DNA of 64,000 nt from Rhodococcus sp. NBC_00297 (lineage in GTDB: Bacteria; Actinomycetota; Actinomycetes; Mycobacteriales; Mycobacteriaceae). Shown here one piece after another: positions 8,281 to 17,242 of this stretch (positions are counted from its first letter, which is position 1; each line of letters opens with the position of its first letter). Below the pieces are notes generated by a model. The model was not told the DNA's origin, searched no databases, and worked only from the letters and a program-made list of their open reading frames with translations. The stretch covers positions 2,607,001 to 2,671,000 of the forward strand of contig NZ_CP108041.1 of NCBI RefSeq assembly GCF_036173065.1, written 5' to 3'. The position numbers were made by a program, and so were the translations under genes.

Positions 8281-10110
8281 ATGACCGCGACCATTCCGGG
8301 TCTCAACGGAACCGACGGCACGCCGCCCACCACGCATGCAGGCCTGCTGGCCTGGGTACGTGACGTGGCCGAGCTGACCCAGCCCGACCGGATCGTCTTC
8401 GCCGACGGTTCGGACGAGGAGTGGAACCGCCTCACCGACCAGTTGGTCGACGCGGGGACGTTCACTCGGCTGAACGCCGAGAAGAAGCCCAACTCGTTCC
8501 TGGGCAACTCCGACCCGTCCGACGTGGCGCGCGTCGAGTCGCGGACCTACATCTGCTCCACACGGGAGATCGACGCCGGTCCCACCAACAACTGGATGGA
8601 CCCGGAGGAGATGCGCGGCACGATGCGCGATCTCTACCGCGGATGCATGCGCGGTCGCACCATGTACGTCATCCCGTTCTGCATGGGCCCGCTCGAGGCC
8701 GACGACCCCAAGCTGGGTGTCGAGATCACCGACTCCGAGTACGTCGTCGTCTCCATGCGCGTCATGACGCGCATGGGTGCGAAGGTGCTCGAGAAGCTCG
8801 GGGACGACGGCTTCTTCGTCAAGGCTCTGCACTCGCTCGGAGCCCCGCTCGACGAGGGTCAGCAGGACGTCCCGTGGCCGTGCAACGACACCAAGTACAT
8901 CTCGCACTTCCCCGAGGACCGCGAGATCTGGAGCTACGGCTCCGGCTACGGCGGCAACGCGCTGCTGGGCAAGAAGTGCTACTCCCTGCGTATCGCGTCG
9001 GCCATGGCCCACGACGAGGGCTGGCTGGCCGAGCACATGCTGATCCTCAAGCTCATCTCGCCGGAGGACAAGGCGTACTACATCGCCGCGGCGTTCCCGT
9101 CCGCCTGTGGCAAGACCAACCTCGCGATGATTCAGCCGACCATTCCGGGCTGGCGCGCCGAGACCATCGGTGACGACATCGCGTGGATGCGCTTCGGCAA
9201 GGACGGCCGGCTGTACGCGGTCAACCCGGAGTTCGGCTTCTTCGGTGTCGCGCCCGGTACCAACTGGGACTCGAACCCCAACGCGATGCGCACCATCGAT
9301 CAGGGCAACGCCGTCTTCACCAACGTCGCGCAGACCGACGACGGCGACGTCTGGTGGGAGGGCCTCGAGGGCGACCCCCAGCACCTGATCGACTGGACCG
9401 GCAAGGACTGGACGCCGGACTCGGACAGCAATGCGGCGCACCCCAACTCGCGCTACTGCGTGCCGATGTCCCAGTGCCCGTCCATGGCGCCCGAGTGGGA
9501 CGACCCGCAGGGTGTGCCGATCTCGGCGATCCTCTTCGGTGGCCGTCGCAAGACCACCGTTCCTCTGGTCACCGAGGCTCGCGACTGGCAGCACGGCGTG
9601 TTCATGGGCGCCACCGTCGGTTCCGAGCAGACAGCAGCGGCCGAGGGAACCGTCGGCACCATCCGCCGCGACCCGATGGCGATGCTGCCGTTCCTCGGCT
9701 ACAACGTCGGCGACTACTTCCAGCACTGGATCGACCTCGGCAAGAACGCCGACGAGTCCAAGCTCCCGAAGGTGTTCTACGTCAACTGGTTCCGCCGCGG
9801 CGACGACAAGCGCTTCCTGTGGCCCGGATTCGGTGAGAACTCCCGCGTGTTGAAGTGGATCGTCGAGCGCATCGAGCACAAGGCCGCCGGTGTCGACACG
9901 CCCATCGGTGTGGTGCCCACCGCCGACGCGCTCGACATCGACGGACTCGACGTCGCCACGGCCGATGTGGCCGAGGCGCTCGCGGTGAACGTCGACGAGT
10001 GGAAGAAGGAGATCCCGCTCATCGAGGAGTGGTTCGACTTCGTCGGCGAGAAGCTCCCCACCGGCATCCAGGACGAGTTCGACGCTCTCAAGCAGCGCCT
10101 GAACTCCTGA
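8281..10110 (+). CDS. pckG: Phosphoenolpyruvate carboxykinase (GTP)
   Basis: 609 residues, the usual length of GTP-dependent PEPCK. It converts oxaloacetate plus GTP to phosphoenolpyruvate, CO2 and GDP, the first committed step of gluconeogenesis from fatty acids. The P-loop with the reactive cysteine is [12 protein letters not shown] (residues 272-283; C276, K278, T279). [21 protein letters not shown] and FFGVAPGTN follow as in the family. Start chosen at ATG 8281, where AGGAGA lies 5 bases upstream; the open frame extends further 5' but with no comparable ribosome binding site. The gene is monocistronic, with a palindromic leader and a strong hairpin terminator. Confidence 0.96.
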   Translation: MTATIPGLNGTDGTPPTTHAGLLAWVRDVAELTQPDRIVFADGSDEEWNRLTDQLVDAGTFTRLNAEKKPNSFLGNSDPSDVARVESRTYICSTREIDAGPTNNWMDPEEMRGTMRDLYRGCMRGRTMYVIPFCMGPLEADDPKLGVEITDSEYVVVSMRVMTRMGAKVLEKLGDDGFFVKALHSLGAPLDEGQQDVPWPCNDTKYISHFPEDREIWSYGSGYGGNALLGKKCYSLRIASAMAHDEGWLAEHMLILKLISPEDKAYYIAAAFPSACGKTNLAMIQPTIPGWRAETIGDDIAWMRFGKDGRLYAVNPEFGFFGVAPGTNWDSNPNAMRTIDQGNAVFTNVAQTDDGDVWWEGLEGDPQHLIDWTGKDWTPDSDSNAAHPNSRYCVPMSQCPSMAPEWDDPQGVPISAILFGGRRKTTVPLVTEARDWQHGVFMGATVGSEQTAAAEGTVGTIRRDPMAMLPFLGYNVGDYFQHWIDLGKNADESKLPKVFYVNWFRRGDDKRFLWPGFGENSRVLKWIVERIEHKAAGVDTPIGVVPTADALDIDGLDVATADVAEALAVNVDEWKKEIPLIEEWFDFVGEKLPTGIQDEFDALKQRLNS

Positions 10111-10119
10111 TCCACCACC

Positions 10120-10157
10120 ACTGACGCCCGCTCCCGATCACGGGGGCGGGCGTCAGT
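10120..10157. terminator. Hairpin terminator shared by pckG and the ROK kinase gene
   Basis: Arms of 17 bp with one G-T pair (10120-10136 and 10141-10157) around the loop ATCA, ten bases after the pckG stop. There is no T-tract, as is common in high-GC actinobacteria. The right arm covers the last codons and the stop of the convergent kinase gene, so the element probably ends transcription in both directions. Confidence 0.8.
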
Positions 10158-11073
10158 GCTGTTTCGGGGTGACCAGTGCGGCCGCTCCTGTGAGAGTCCC
10201 GACGGCCCCGAGGGCAGCGGGAACCACCGTGAACGACTCGAGGAAGTCGAGTCGGGCGTGCAACGCGACGGTCTCGCGGATGGGGTTCCACAGCGCCGGG
10301 CCGGCCGCGCTGAAGCCACCGCCGAGGACGGCCGTCTCGATGTCGAGCAGCGCCGCGGCGGACGCGATCGCCTGTCCCAGCGCCACGCCGGCCCGCTGGA
10401 GGGCGGCGACGGCAACCGGGTCGGCGGCGCGGGCGGACTCGGCGAGGTCGATGCCGGTGGCACCATCCCAGCCGTTCTCGCGGGCCCAGCGGACCGCGTT
10501 CGGGCCGCTGGCGACCGTCTCGACACAGCCGACCCCGCCGCAGGTGCAGGGTTCGATGGATCCGGGGACGACGATGTGTCCCACGTGCCCGGCGTTGCCG
10601 CTGTGGCCGCGAACGATCTCGCCGCCCAGGACCAGGCCGCCGCCGATGCCGGTCGACACCACCATGCCCAGCACGTTCTGCACGTGGCGGGCGGCCCCGA
10701 AACGATGCTCGGCCAGGGCCGCGCACGCACCGTCGAGTGCCAGGGTCACGGTGGCGTTCGGAACCACGCCGCGGACGGCCTCCACGAGCCCGAAGCCCTC
10801 GTACCACTCCGCGATGTTGATCGGCGCCACGGTGCCGGCAACGGTGTCGACGGGCCCGGCCGAGGCGATACCGACGGCCCCGATGTCCTGGAACTCGACC
10901 CCTGCCGCGGACACCACCGAGAGGAGAAGCTCCTCGCACGCCGCCCAGACGTTCTCGGTGGGGGTCGGAACGACGACGGGGTCCTGCGGTCGTCCGTCGG
11001 CACCCACCACCGCGGCAGTGAACTTGGTGCCACCGATGTCGAGTGCGAGCGATGTTCTCTCGGTCGTCGTCAT
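10153..11073 (-). CDS. ROK-family sugar kinase (glucokinase-like)
   Basis: 306 residues. The phosphate-binding motif DIGGTK is at 12-17. The catalytic Asp is D114, in LDGACAALAE where most relatives have NDA, so the flanking residues are unusual. The ROK zinc motif is CTCGGVGCVE (176-185), preceded by the His-rich GHVGH segment. ROK kinases phosphorylate glucose, mannose, allose or N-acetyl-hexosamines. Substrate cannot be fixed here, though glucokinase is the common annotation. There is no N-terminal helix-turn-helix, so it is an enzyme and not a NagC-type repressor. It is followed by a 10-bp gap from the upstream methyltransferase gene, suggesting one transcript. Confidence 0.85.
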   Translation of the reverse strand: MTTTERTSLALDIGGTKFTAAVVGADGRPQDPVVVPTPTENVWAACEELLLSVVSAAGVEFQDIGAVGIASAGPVDTVAGTVAPINIAEWYEGFGLVEAVRGVVPNATVTLALDGACAALAEHRFGAARHVQNVLGMVVSTGIGGGLVLGGEIVRGHSGNAGHVGHIVVPGSIEPCTCGGVGCVETVASGPNAVRWARENGWDGATGIDLAESARAADPVAVAALQRAGVALGQAIASAAALLDIETAVLGGGFSAAGPALWNPIRETVALHARLDFLESFTVVPAALGAVGTLTGAAALVTPKQH

Positions 11074-11083
11074 TCACGCCACC

Positions 11084-11893
11084 CTAACGGGCGAGCGTGG
11101 TCCCGAGTCCGCGGTCGGCGGCGGAGTGCGCGCGGAGCACGACCACGAGGTTGCTCACCGCCAGCTCGCGAAATCCGGGGACGCGGACACACCACCACGC
11201 CCAGCGGGGGTGGTACCGCGGGAAGGCCGCGAGGAGTTCGCCGCCCGAAGTCTCTGCAGCCCAGCGTAATCCGTGCGAGGCGCGGATCGGGAACAGCGAC
11301 TCTCCGAAACGGTTCTTCGGTTCGGCGCCGTGCACGCGCGCGTAGCGGCGAGCGGCGCGCTCGCCGCCGAACACGTGCCACGGTCCGGTCTCGTGCCCGC
11401 CGAACGGGCCCCACCACATCGTGTAGGACAACACCACCAGTCCGCCGGGCCGCGTCACGCGCAGCATCTCCTCGGCCATGATCCACGGGTGGCGGACATG
11501 CTCGGCGACGTTGGAGGAGAGGCAGATGTCGACGCTGTCCGAGCGGACGGGCAGCGCGGTACCGGATCCTCGGACGGACCCGCGGGCGTCGAGCCCCGCG
11601 GCGTGCATCTCCGAGGCGTCCGGTTCCACGGAGACGTAGCGGGCGCCCGCGTCGGCGAAGGCATCGGCGAAGTAGCCGGGTCCGCCGCCGACGTCGAGCA
11701 CCGTCAGTCCGTCGAGAGTCGTTCCGGTCGCCCCGGCCCACAGGTCGTCGATCAGCATCGCTGTGTCGCGAGCCAGCGCCCCGTAGAAGCGTGCGGGATC
11801 GGACTGCTCGAACCGGAAGTCCGACACGAGCGAGAGTGACCGTCGCAGGGTGGCCCGTCGAGCGAGTCCGGCGGTGACGGGAGACGAGGGCAC
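11084..11893 (-). CDS. SAM-dependent methyltransferase (Rv0224c-like)
   Basis: 269 residues, class I methyltransferase fold. Motif I is VLDVGGGPGYFADAF with the acidic end of strand 2 at VSVEPD. The segment LSSNVAEHVRHPWIMAEEML matches the Methyltransf_11 pattern. GTG start at 11891-11893. It is divergent from the GT4 glycosyltransferase with about 100 bp between, the same arrangement as Rv0224c/Rv0225, suggesting a shared role in an envelope glycan. Methyl acceptor unknown. Confidence 0.8.
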   Translation of the reverse strand: MPSSPVTAGLARRATLRRSLSLVSDFRFEQSDPARFYGALARDTAMLIDDLWAGATGTTLDGLTVLDVGGGPGYFADAFADAGARYVSVEPDASEMHAAGLDARGSVRGSGTALPVRSDSVDICLSSNVAEHVRHPWIMAEEMLRVTRPGGLVVLSYTMWWGPFGGHETGPWHVFGGERAARRYARVHGAEPKNRFGESLFPIRASHGLRWAAETSGGELLAAFPRYHPRWAWWCVRVPGFRELAVSNLVVVLRAHSAADRGLGTTLAR

Positions 11894-11993
11894 GAGTGGA
11901 GACTGTAGAGCCTCTCCGATGTGATCGTGCGGCGGGACGACGGCATACTTGACGACGTCGAAGAACCGAGAACCGTCACGGGGGTGACAGCAG

Positions 11994-13205
11994 ATGACCG
12001 AGTTACGTGAGGTGCTGCTGCTCTGTTGGCGTGACAGTGGCCATCCACAGGGCGGTGGTAGCGAGCGCTACCTCGAGCACGTGGGGGCAGGGCTGGCGTC
12101 GCGAGGCATCAAGGTCACGCTGCGCACGGCCGGTTACCCCGGCGCACCAGCGTCGGACACGATCGACGGTATGCGCGTCAGCCGCGGCGGCGGGCGCCTG
12201 ACGGTCTATCCGCGAGCACTCGGAGCGCTCCTCGCCGGGCGGCTCGGATTCGGTCCCCTGGCGGGTCTGAAGCCCGACGCGGTGATCGACACGCAGAACG
12301 GCATCCCGTTCTTCGCGCGACTCGTGACGGCGGCTCCCGTAACCGTGCTGGTCCACCATTGTCACCGCGAGCAATGGCCGGTGGCCGGTGCGGTCATGGC
12401 GCGGCTGGGATGGTGGATCGAGTCCAGGCTGTCGCCGCGGGTCCATCGACGCTCGCAGTACCTGACGGTGTCGCTTCCCTCGGCGGACGAGCTGATCGCC
12501 CTCGGTGTGGACCGCGAGAGGGTGGCCGTCGTCCGCAACGGTGTCGACGACATTCCCGGTTCCGTCACGGTGGGCGATCCGGACACGCGTGCGGACGCCC
12601 CGACGCTGGCCGTTCTGTCCCGGCTCGTCCCGCACAAGCAGATCGAGGACGCGATCGACGTCGTCGCTGCGCTGCGCGATGCGACGCCCGCCCTGCGCCT
12701 CGACGTCATCGGCGGTGGGTGGTGGGACGACAACCTGCGCGACCACGCCCGCGCGCGTGGCGTGGCCGACGCCGTGACCTTCCACGGTCACGTGTCCGAG
12801 ACCCGTAAGCACCAGATCCTGTCGCAGTCGTGGATCCACGTGCTCCCGTCCCGGAAGGAGGGGTGGGGACTCGCCGTCGTCGAGGCAGCTCAGCACGGTG
12901 TCCCCACCGTCGGCTACCGGCATTCTCGGGGGCTGACCGATTCCGTGGTGGACGGCGTCACCGGCGTCCTGGTGGGCGACGAGTGGCTCAGCCGCGACTC
13001 CGACGTCGACGAACTGACCGACGCGGTGCGGACCCTGCTGGACGACGGCGATCTCCGTCGGCAGCTCGGGGAGAAGGCGCGGCTGCGGACCCGGGAGTTC
13101 TCGTGGACGTGGTGCGCGCGAGCGGTGGAGTCGGTGCTGCGCGAGCGAGTACACGGCCGAGCGGTGTCCGGGCTGGTCGCGGGTAGGCCGGAGGCCGGTC
13201 GGTAG
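11994..13205 (+). CDS. GT4-family glycosyltransferase (Rv0225-like)
   Basis: 403 residues, GT-B fold. The N-terminal half opens with LLLCWRDSGHPQGGGSERYL, the Gly-rich acceptor-side loop of GT4 enzymes. The nucleotide-sugar half has LSRLVPHKQIEDAIDVVAAL, FHGHVSE and the E-x7-E region HVLPSRKEGWGLAVVEAAQHG. It probably transfers a sugar to a lipid-linked or envelope glycan at the inner membrane face. The last residues (VAGRPEAGR) and the stop codon come from the first copy of a 33-bp palindromic repeat, so the natural C-terminus seems to have been rewritten by repeat insertion. Confidence 0.88.
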   Translation: MTELREVLLLCWRDSGHPQGGGSERYLEHVGAGLASRGIKVTLRTAGYPGAPASDTIDGMRVSRGGGRLTVYPRALGALLAGRLGFGPLAGLKPDAVIDTQNGIPFFARLVTAAPVTVLVHHCHREQWPVAGAVMARLGWWIESRLSPRVHRRSQYLTVSLPSADELIALGVDRERVAVVRNGVDDIPGSVTVGDPDTRADAPTLAVLSRLVPHKQIEDAIDVVAALRDATPALRLDVIGGGWWDDNLRDHARARGVADAVTFHGHVSETRKHQILSQSWIHVLPSRKEGWGLAVVEAAQHGVPTVGYRHSRGLTDSVVDGVTGVLVGDEWLSRDSDVDELTDAVRTLLDDGDLRRQLGEKARLRTREFSWTWCARAVESVLRERVHGRAVSGLVAGRPEAGR

Positions 13206-13272
13206 GTGGTCGCGGGAAGGCCGGAGGCCGGTCGGTAGGTGGTCGCGGGAAGGCCGGAGGCCGGCCGGTCCG
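13175..13272. repeat. Three tandem 33-bp units of the GGCCGGAGGCCGG repeat
   Basis: Units begin at 13175, 13208 and 13241 with a strict 33-bp period. Each holds GGTCGCGGG(T/A)A followed by the core GGCCGGAGGCCGG. The first unit supplies the last codons and the stop of the upstream glycosyltransferase, and the third ends a few bases before the convergent membrane protein stop at 13276. The array therefore fills the junction between two converging genes. Confidence 0.85.
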
Positions 13273-13275
13273 GAA

Positions 13276-14997
13276 TCAGCGAGTCTGGGTGCGACGCGCT
13301 CTCGTGACGGCGACGAACGCCGCGATCAGGACGGCGGCCGCCCACAGCAGATGAGCGACGATCGCCGGTAGACGATCCGAGCGTGGACGAGGTGCCGGAT
13401 CAGCGAGTGAGTACAGCGTGAGATCGGCGTCCGCGTACACGGGTTCCAGGCCCGCGAGGGTGCGTGCGGAGTTCCCGCTCTCGCCCGCCGACCTCTCGGC
13501 CAGGATCCACCCGACTCCGAGTGCGGCGAGGTCGCTCGCCGGGGCACCGGCCAGGAGCAGGCCTTCGACTCGCCCCGCGACGGTGTTCTCTCCCCGGACC
13601 ACCGTCCCGCCCACCGGGAGATCTCCGGTGCCGAGCACATCGGCGTCCAGCAGCCTCGGAGCGGGATCGAGGACCGGTGCCTCGCCCGACCAGTCGAACC
13701 GGCGGAAGGTACCTGTCGGCAGGACGGCCACGAGAGCGTCGGACGGTCCGACACCGTCGATCACCGAGGACCACCCGGCGGGGTAGTCGACCGGACGCAG
13801 CGCGCCGTGCACCCCCCATGCCAGATCAGGCAGGACGACGAGCAGCGCGGCGGCGGCGGACACGGCTGCGAGCCGGGGACGTGTCCCGCCGCGACCGGGT
13901 CGATCGACCGCGGCGCCTGCACTCAGGGCGAGTGCCGGCATCCACAGGGCGACCCATTTCTGACCGTCCCGGAACAGCCCGGCACCGGGTACCGACTCGG
14001 CGGCCCATCGGCCGACGTCGAGCCCGATCGGGGTGGCGGCGAGGGCGACGAGCACCACGGACACGGCGCCGGTGAGCAGGAGCGTCGCGACCACGGGCGA
14101 TGCGGTCCGGCGCAGACGGGGGAGTCCGGCGGCGGCCAGGCCGAGCAGCACGGCGGTGCCGACGACGGCGAACAGGCTGGTTCGGCTGCCGGGAACCGCG
14201 TCCGCGTTCCAGATGCCGCCCAGACCGGCGAGCGCTCCGATCGTCCCGAGTCCGGGCTCGGCCCGCGCCGCAAAGGCCGCGACACCCGCCGGATCGGCGC
14301 CGGTACCGGCCCCGGACACGGCGGTGGCCACCAGCCAGGGCAGCGACACGATCACAGTGGTGACAGCCACGACGACGAGCCGCCGTACGCGGCGTGCCCC
14401 TCCCGATGCGGCCAGGACCACCACGGCGAGAACGGCGCAGAGCAGCACGCCTGTCGGGGTCAGCCCGGCGATGCCGAGACACAGCACGAGGGGCGCAGCG
14501 GACCGCAGGTCACCGCGGTCGCGGAGGGTCATGGTCGCGACGACCGTCCAGGGGAGAGCCGCGTAGCCGACGAGCAGGCTCCAGTGTCCCTGCAGCAGAC
14601 GTTCGGCCACATAGGGGTTCCACACGGCCACCGTGGCGGCCACCAGACGAGGGCCGGTCGAGGCGCCGCCGAGCACTCGCGCCGTCATCTGCGCGGCGCC
14701 CCACCCGGCGGCGATCAGAGCGAGAGCGAGCAGTCCGACGACCAGTACACCGCCGTCGACGACCGTGGTGGCGACCGCGACGACGGCGTCCTGGGGAACC
14801 GCCCGAGCTGCCGAGTCGGACAGGCCCAGGGCCGAGTCGGTGAGATACGACCGGGGCGTCGACACCGCGTCACGCAGCAGTAGGTGGCCGCCACCCGGAA
14901 GCAGCACACGCAGGAGCGGGCCGAGGACGACACCGGTGAGCACGACGGACCAGGCGAGGGACCACGCCCCGGCTGTCCTGCTCGACCCTGCGATCAT
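13276..14997 (-). CDS. Polytopic membrane protein, GT-C-like (Rv0226c-like)
   Basis: 573 residues from ATG 14995-14997. About 12 membrane helices in the first 430 residues, then a soluble C-terminal domain with a final helix and Arg-rich end. VWNPYVAERLLQGHWSLLVG resembles the conserved first-loop region of large actinobacterial arabinosyl/mannosyl transferases of the GT-C type. A catalytic Asp cannot be assigned with confidence. Rv0226c in the same position is about the same length. The open frame upstream of 14997 is a shadow of the divergent flippase gene. Its start is only 6 bp from the divergent start at 15004. Confidence 0.75.
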   Translation of the reverse strand: MIAGSSRTAGAWSLAWSVVLTGVVLGPLLRVLLPGGGHLLLRDAVSTPRSYLTDSALGLSDSAARAVPQDAVVAVATTVVDGGVLVVGLLALALIAAGWGAAQMTARVLGGASTGPRLVAATVAVWNPYVAERLLQGHWSLLVGYAALPWTVVATMTLRDRGDLRSAAPLVLCLGIAGLTPTGVLLCAVLAVVVLAASGGARRVRRLVVVAVTTVIVSLPWLVATAVSGAGTGADPAGVAAFAARAEPGLGTIGALAGLGGIWNADAVPGSRTSLFAVVGTAVLLGLAAAGLPRLRRTASPVVATLLLTGAVSVVLVALAATPIGLDVGRWAAESVPGAGLFRDGQKWVALWMPALALSAGAAVDRPGRGGTRPRLAAVSAAAALLVVLPDLAWGVHGALRPVDYPAGWSSVIDGVGPSDALVAVLPTGTFRRFDWSGEAPVLDPAPRLLDADVLGTGDLPVGGTVVRGENTVAGRVEGLLLAGAPASDLAALGVGWILAERSAGESGNSARTLAGLEPVYADADLTLYSLADPAPRPRSDRLPAIVAHLLWAAAVLIAAFVAVTRARRTQTR

Positions 14998-15003
14998 GAG
15001 GGC

Positions 15004-16233
15004 ATGATCCCTGCGCGCACCTCCACCGTGGTGGCCGGGGTGAGCATCGTGACGGCGGGGTCGATGGCGGCGAACATCGCCTCGTATCTGCTGCACCTCC
15101 CGGCCGGGCGTGTGCTCGGGCCGCAGGGCTACGGGGTCTTCGCGTCGCTGCTCGCCGCCCAGCTGGTACTCGCGGTGCCGGCGCTGGCGTTGCAGACCGT
15201 CGTGGCGCGTGACCGGGTGCGCGGTCGTTCGGTGGCTGCCTCCCGCAGGCTCGGACACCTGTACGCCGTGGTCGTCGCCGGTCTCGCCGTCGTCGCGACT
15301 CCCGTCGTGGCGGCTCTGCTCCACACCGATGTCGTGACCACGGGGGCGGCCGTCGTGACGGCGCCGTTCCTCGTGCTGCTGGCCACGGAACAGGGTCTGC
15401 TGCAGGGAGACTCGCGCTTCGGTGCCCTCGGCGGTGTGCTCGCGGCGAGCGGCCTGGCGAAGGTGGTGCCCGCCGTGACCGCCCTGGTGCTGGGCGGAGG
15501 TGTGGGACCAGCCCTGGTCGCGGGTGCGGTGGGGACTGCGGTCATGGCGCTGGCCGCGCGCATCGTCGTCGACCGCGCCGAGCAGACGGACGAGCACGAT
15601 CGGCCCGCCGCGGCCGGGACCTGGCGTGACGTGCTCGCCGCATCGCAGGTCCAACTCGTGATCGTCGCGTTGTCCTCGGTCGACCTCCTGCTCGCCCGAC
15701 GCGTCCTCGACCCGGAGGCCGCGGGTGTCTACGCGCTCGGCGCCGTCGCCGCGAAGGCCGCCTTCTGGCTCCCGCAGTCGGTCGGCGTGGTGCTGTACCC
15801 GAGGATGGCGGATCCGCGTCGGTCGGCGTCGGCGGTCCGCACCGCCCTGCTGGTGCTGCTCGGCGTCGGATCCGTCGTGGTGGTGGGTGCCGCGATCGTC
15901 GGGCCGATCGTTCCGCTGGTGATGGGCGCGGACTACGCGCCGGTGCAGTACCTGCTGTGGCTGTTCGCCGCGCAGGGCGCGCTGTTGGCCGTGGTGCAGT
16001 GCGGTCTCCTGGCGGCCGTGGCCCGCGGCGACACGCGCTCGGCGCTGGCGGCGTGGACCGTGCTGCTGGTCGAGGCCGTCCTCGTGCTGACGATCGTCGA
16101 CAGCGCGACCGAGCTCGTCGTCGTGGCCGCGGCATGCGCTGCGGTCGCATCTGTTGTGGTCTCGACCAGCGCGCTCGGGCGTGTCCGTGTGCTTGGATCG
16201 GTGGATGACCGAATCCGGGGGGTGGGTCCGTGA
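15004..16233 (+). CDS. Wzx/MurJ-like polysaccharide flippase
   Basis: 409 residues with about 12 hydrophobic segments and few charged residues. TSTVVAGVSIVTAGSMAANI at the start and GRVLGPQGYGVFASLLAAQL are typical of the first two helices of MATE/MOP-type oligosaccharide flippases (GPxxYGxF). Likely role: flipping a lipid-linked glycan made by the neighbouring glycosyltransferases. Start ATG 15004 has no well-spaced ribosome binding site (GAGGG ends one base away), so a leaderless transcript or a later GTG is possible. The stop overlaps the next gene by 4 bp. Confidence 0.78.
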   Translation: MIPARTSTVVAGVSIVTAGSMAANIASYLLHLPAGRVLGPQGYGVFASLLAAQLVLAVPALALQTVVARDRVRGRSVAASRRLGHLYAVVVAGLAVVATPVVAALLHTDVVTTGAAVVTAPFLVLLATEQGLLQGDSRFGALGGVLAASGLAKVVPAVTALVLGGGVGPALVAGAVGTAVMALAARIVVDRAEQTDEHDRPAAAGTWRDVLAASQVQLVIVALSSVDLLLARRVLDPEAAGVYALGAVAAKAAFWLPQSVGVVLYPRMADPRRSASAVRTALLVLLGVGSVVVVGAAIVGPIVPLVMGADYAPVQYLLWLFAAQGALLAVVQCGLLAAVARGDTRSALAAWTVLLVEAVLVLTIVDSATELVVVAAACAAVASVVVSTSALGRVRVLGSVDDRIRGVGP

Positions 16234-17192
16234 GGCTGCGTAGGGGCATGACGGGGATCGACGTGCTGCACGAGACCACGGGAACGTGGGTCGATCTGAG
16301 AGCTGCTGGTGGAGAGGAACTTCCGAGCGGAATCGTCGAGTTCCTCGGTGCCGGTGAGCGTGCTCGCGACGTGGCGCGCGATCTCGTGGACCAGGCCGTC
16401 ACCGCCGGGACCGCCACTGCGTCGACGTCCTTCGCCTCCCTGCCGTTCGAGCCGCGATCGCTTCGCTGCTTCGCGGGGTGGGACCAGCACTGGCACCAGG
16501 CGGCCGAGCAGATGGTGCGGCGCAACCTTCCCGCGGTCGTGCCACTGGCGAAGGCGTTCCAGGCGATCGCGCGGAAGCCGTTCCCGCCTCTGCGGCCGGG
16601 CGCCGCGGCAGTCGAGCACCCGATCTACTACACGGGCAATCACCTCTCCGTCGTCGGCGACGGCGACCCCATGTCGTGGCCCGCGTACACCGAGCTGTTG
16701 GACTTCGAACTCGAGTTCGGCGCCCTGGTGGTCCGGCCCGTCGTCAGCGCCTCGACGGCCGAAGCGGAAGCGGCGATCGGCGGCTTCGTGGTGTTCAACG
16801 ACTTCAGCGCGCGCGACGTGCAGTGGGACGAGCAGCGCAACGGCCCCTTCGGACCCGTCGTGAAGACCAAGACGTTCGGGAGTTCCATGAGTGCCGAGGT
16901 GGTCACCGCGGACGAGGTCCTGCCGCACCTGACCGATCTGCGCGGCACCGTCACCGTCAACGGCGAGGTGTGGTCGGAGACGTCGACACGAGGCGGCCGG
17001 TGGTCGCTGGTGGACGGACTCGCCTACGCCAGCAGGTCCGAGAGCATCGGCCCCGGCGAGCTGCTGACCTCGGGGACCTTGCCGTCGGGGTGCGGGATGG
17101 AACTCGACCGCTGGGTGCGGCCGGGCGACGTGGTGCGCCTCGAGGTCGAGCGCATCGGGTCGGTGACCAACACGGTGGCGGAGCCTGCCTAG
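16230..17192 (+). CDS. Fumarylacetoacetate hydrolase-family protein
   Basis: 320 residues; GTG start overlapping the flippase stop (GTGA). The metal-binding FAH core is visible: HPIYYTGNH, LDFELEFGALV with the paired acidic ligands, then VVFNDFSARDVQWDE and GPVVKTKTFGSSM. The fold cleaves or hydrates C-C bonds of beta-diketo or hydroxymuconate acids using Mg or Ca. Substrate not predictable. Co-transcription with a flippase looks incidental. The zinc alcohol dehydrogenase downstream may be functionally closer. Confidence 0.85.
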   Translation: MRLRRGMTGIDVLHETTGTWVDLRAAGGEELPSGIVEFLGAGERARDVARDLVDQAVTAGTATASTSFASLPFEPRSLRCFAGWDQHWHQAAEQMVRRNLPAVVPLAKAFQAIARKPFPPLRPGAAAVEHPIYYTGNHLSVVGDGDPMSWPAYTELLDFELEFGALVVRPVVSASTAEAEAAIGGFVVFNDFSARDVQWDEQRNGPFGPVVKTKTFGSSMSAEVVTADEVLPHLTDLRGTVTVNGEVWSETSTRGGRWSLVDGLAYASRSESIGPGELLTSGTLPSGCGMELDRWVRPGDVVRLEVERIGSVTNTVAEPA

Positions 17193-17198
17193 CTGGGT

Positions 17199-17224
17199 AG
17201 CGGGCAGGCCGGAGGCCGGTCGTT
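17199..17224. repeat. Single copy of the GGCCGGAGGCCGG repeat
   Basis: One core copy (about 17210-17222) in the 50-bp gap between the FAH-family gene and the alcohol dehydrogenase gene, preceded by GGGTAGCGGGCA, close to the 33-bp unit near 13.2 kb. Confidence 0.8.
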
Positions 17225-17242
17225 CGACAGTAGTGTCGGTGC

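Noticed and set aside
13175..13272. Possible CRISPR array (regular tandem repeats)
   Set aside because: Units are contiguous, without variable spacers, and no cas genes are present. The same applies to 25139-25250.
12914..13345. Minus-strand reading frame with RPASGLPAT peptide repeats
   Set aside because: It is the translation of the DNA repeat running into the shadow of a real glycosyltransferase gene.
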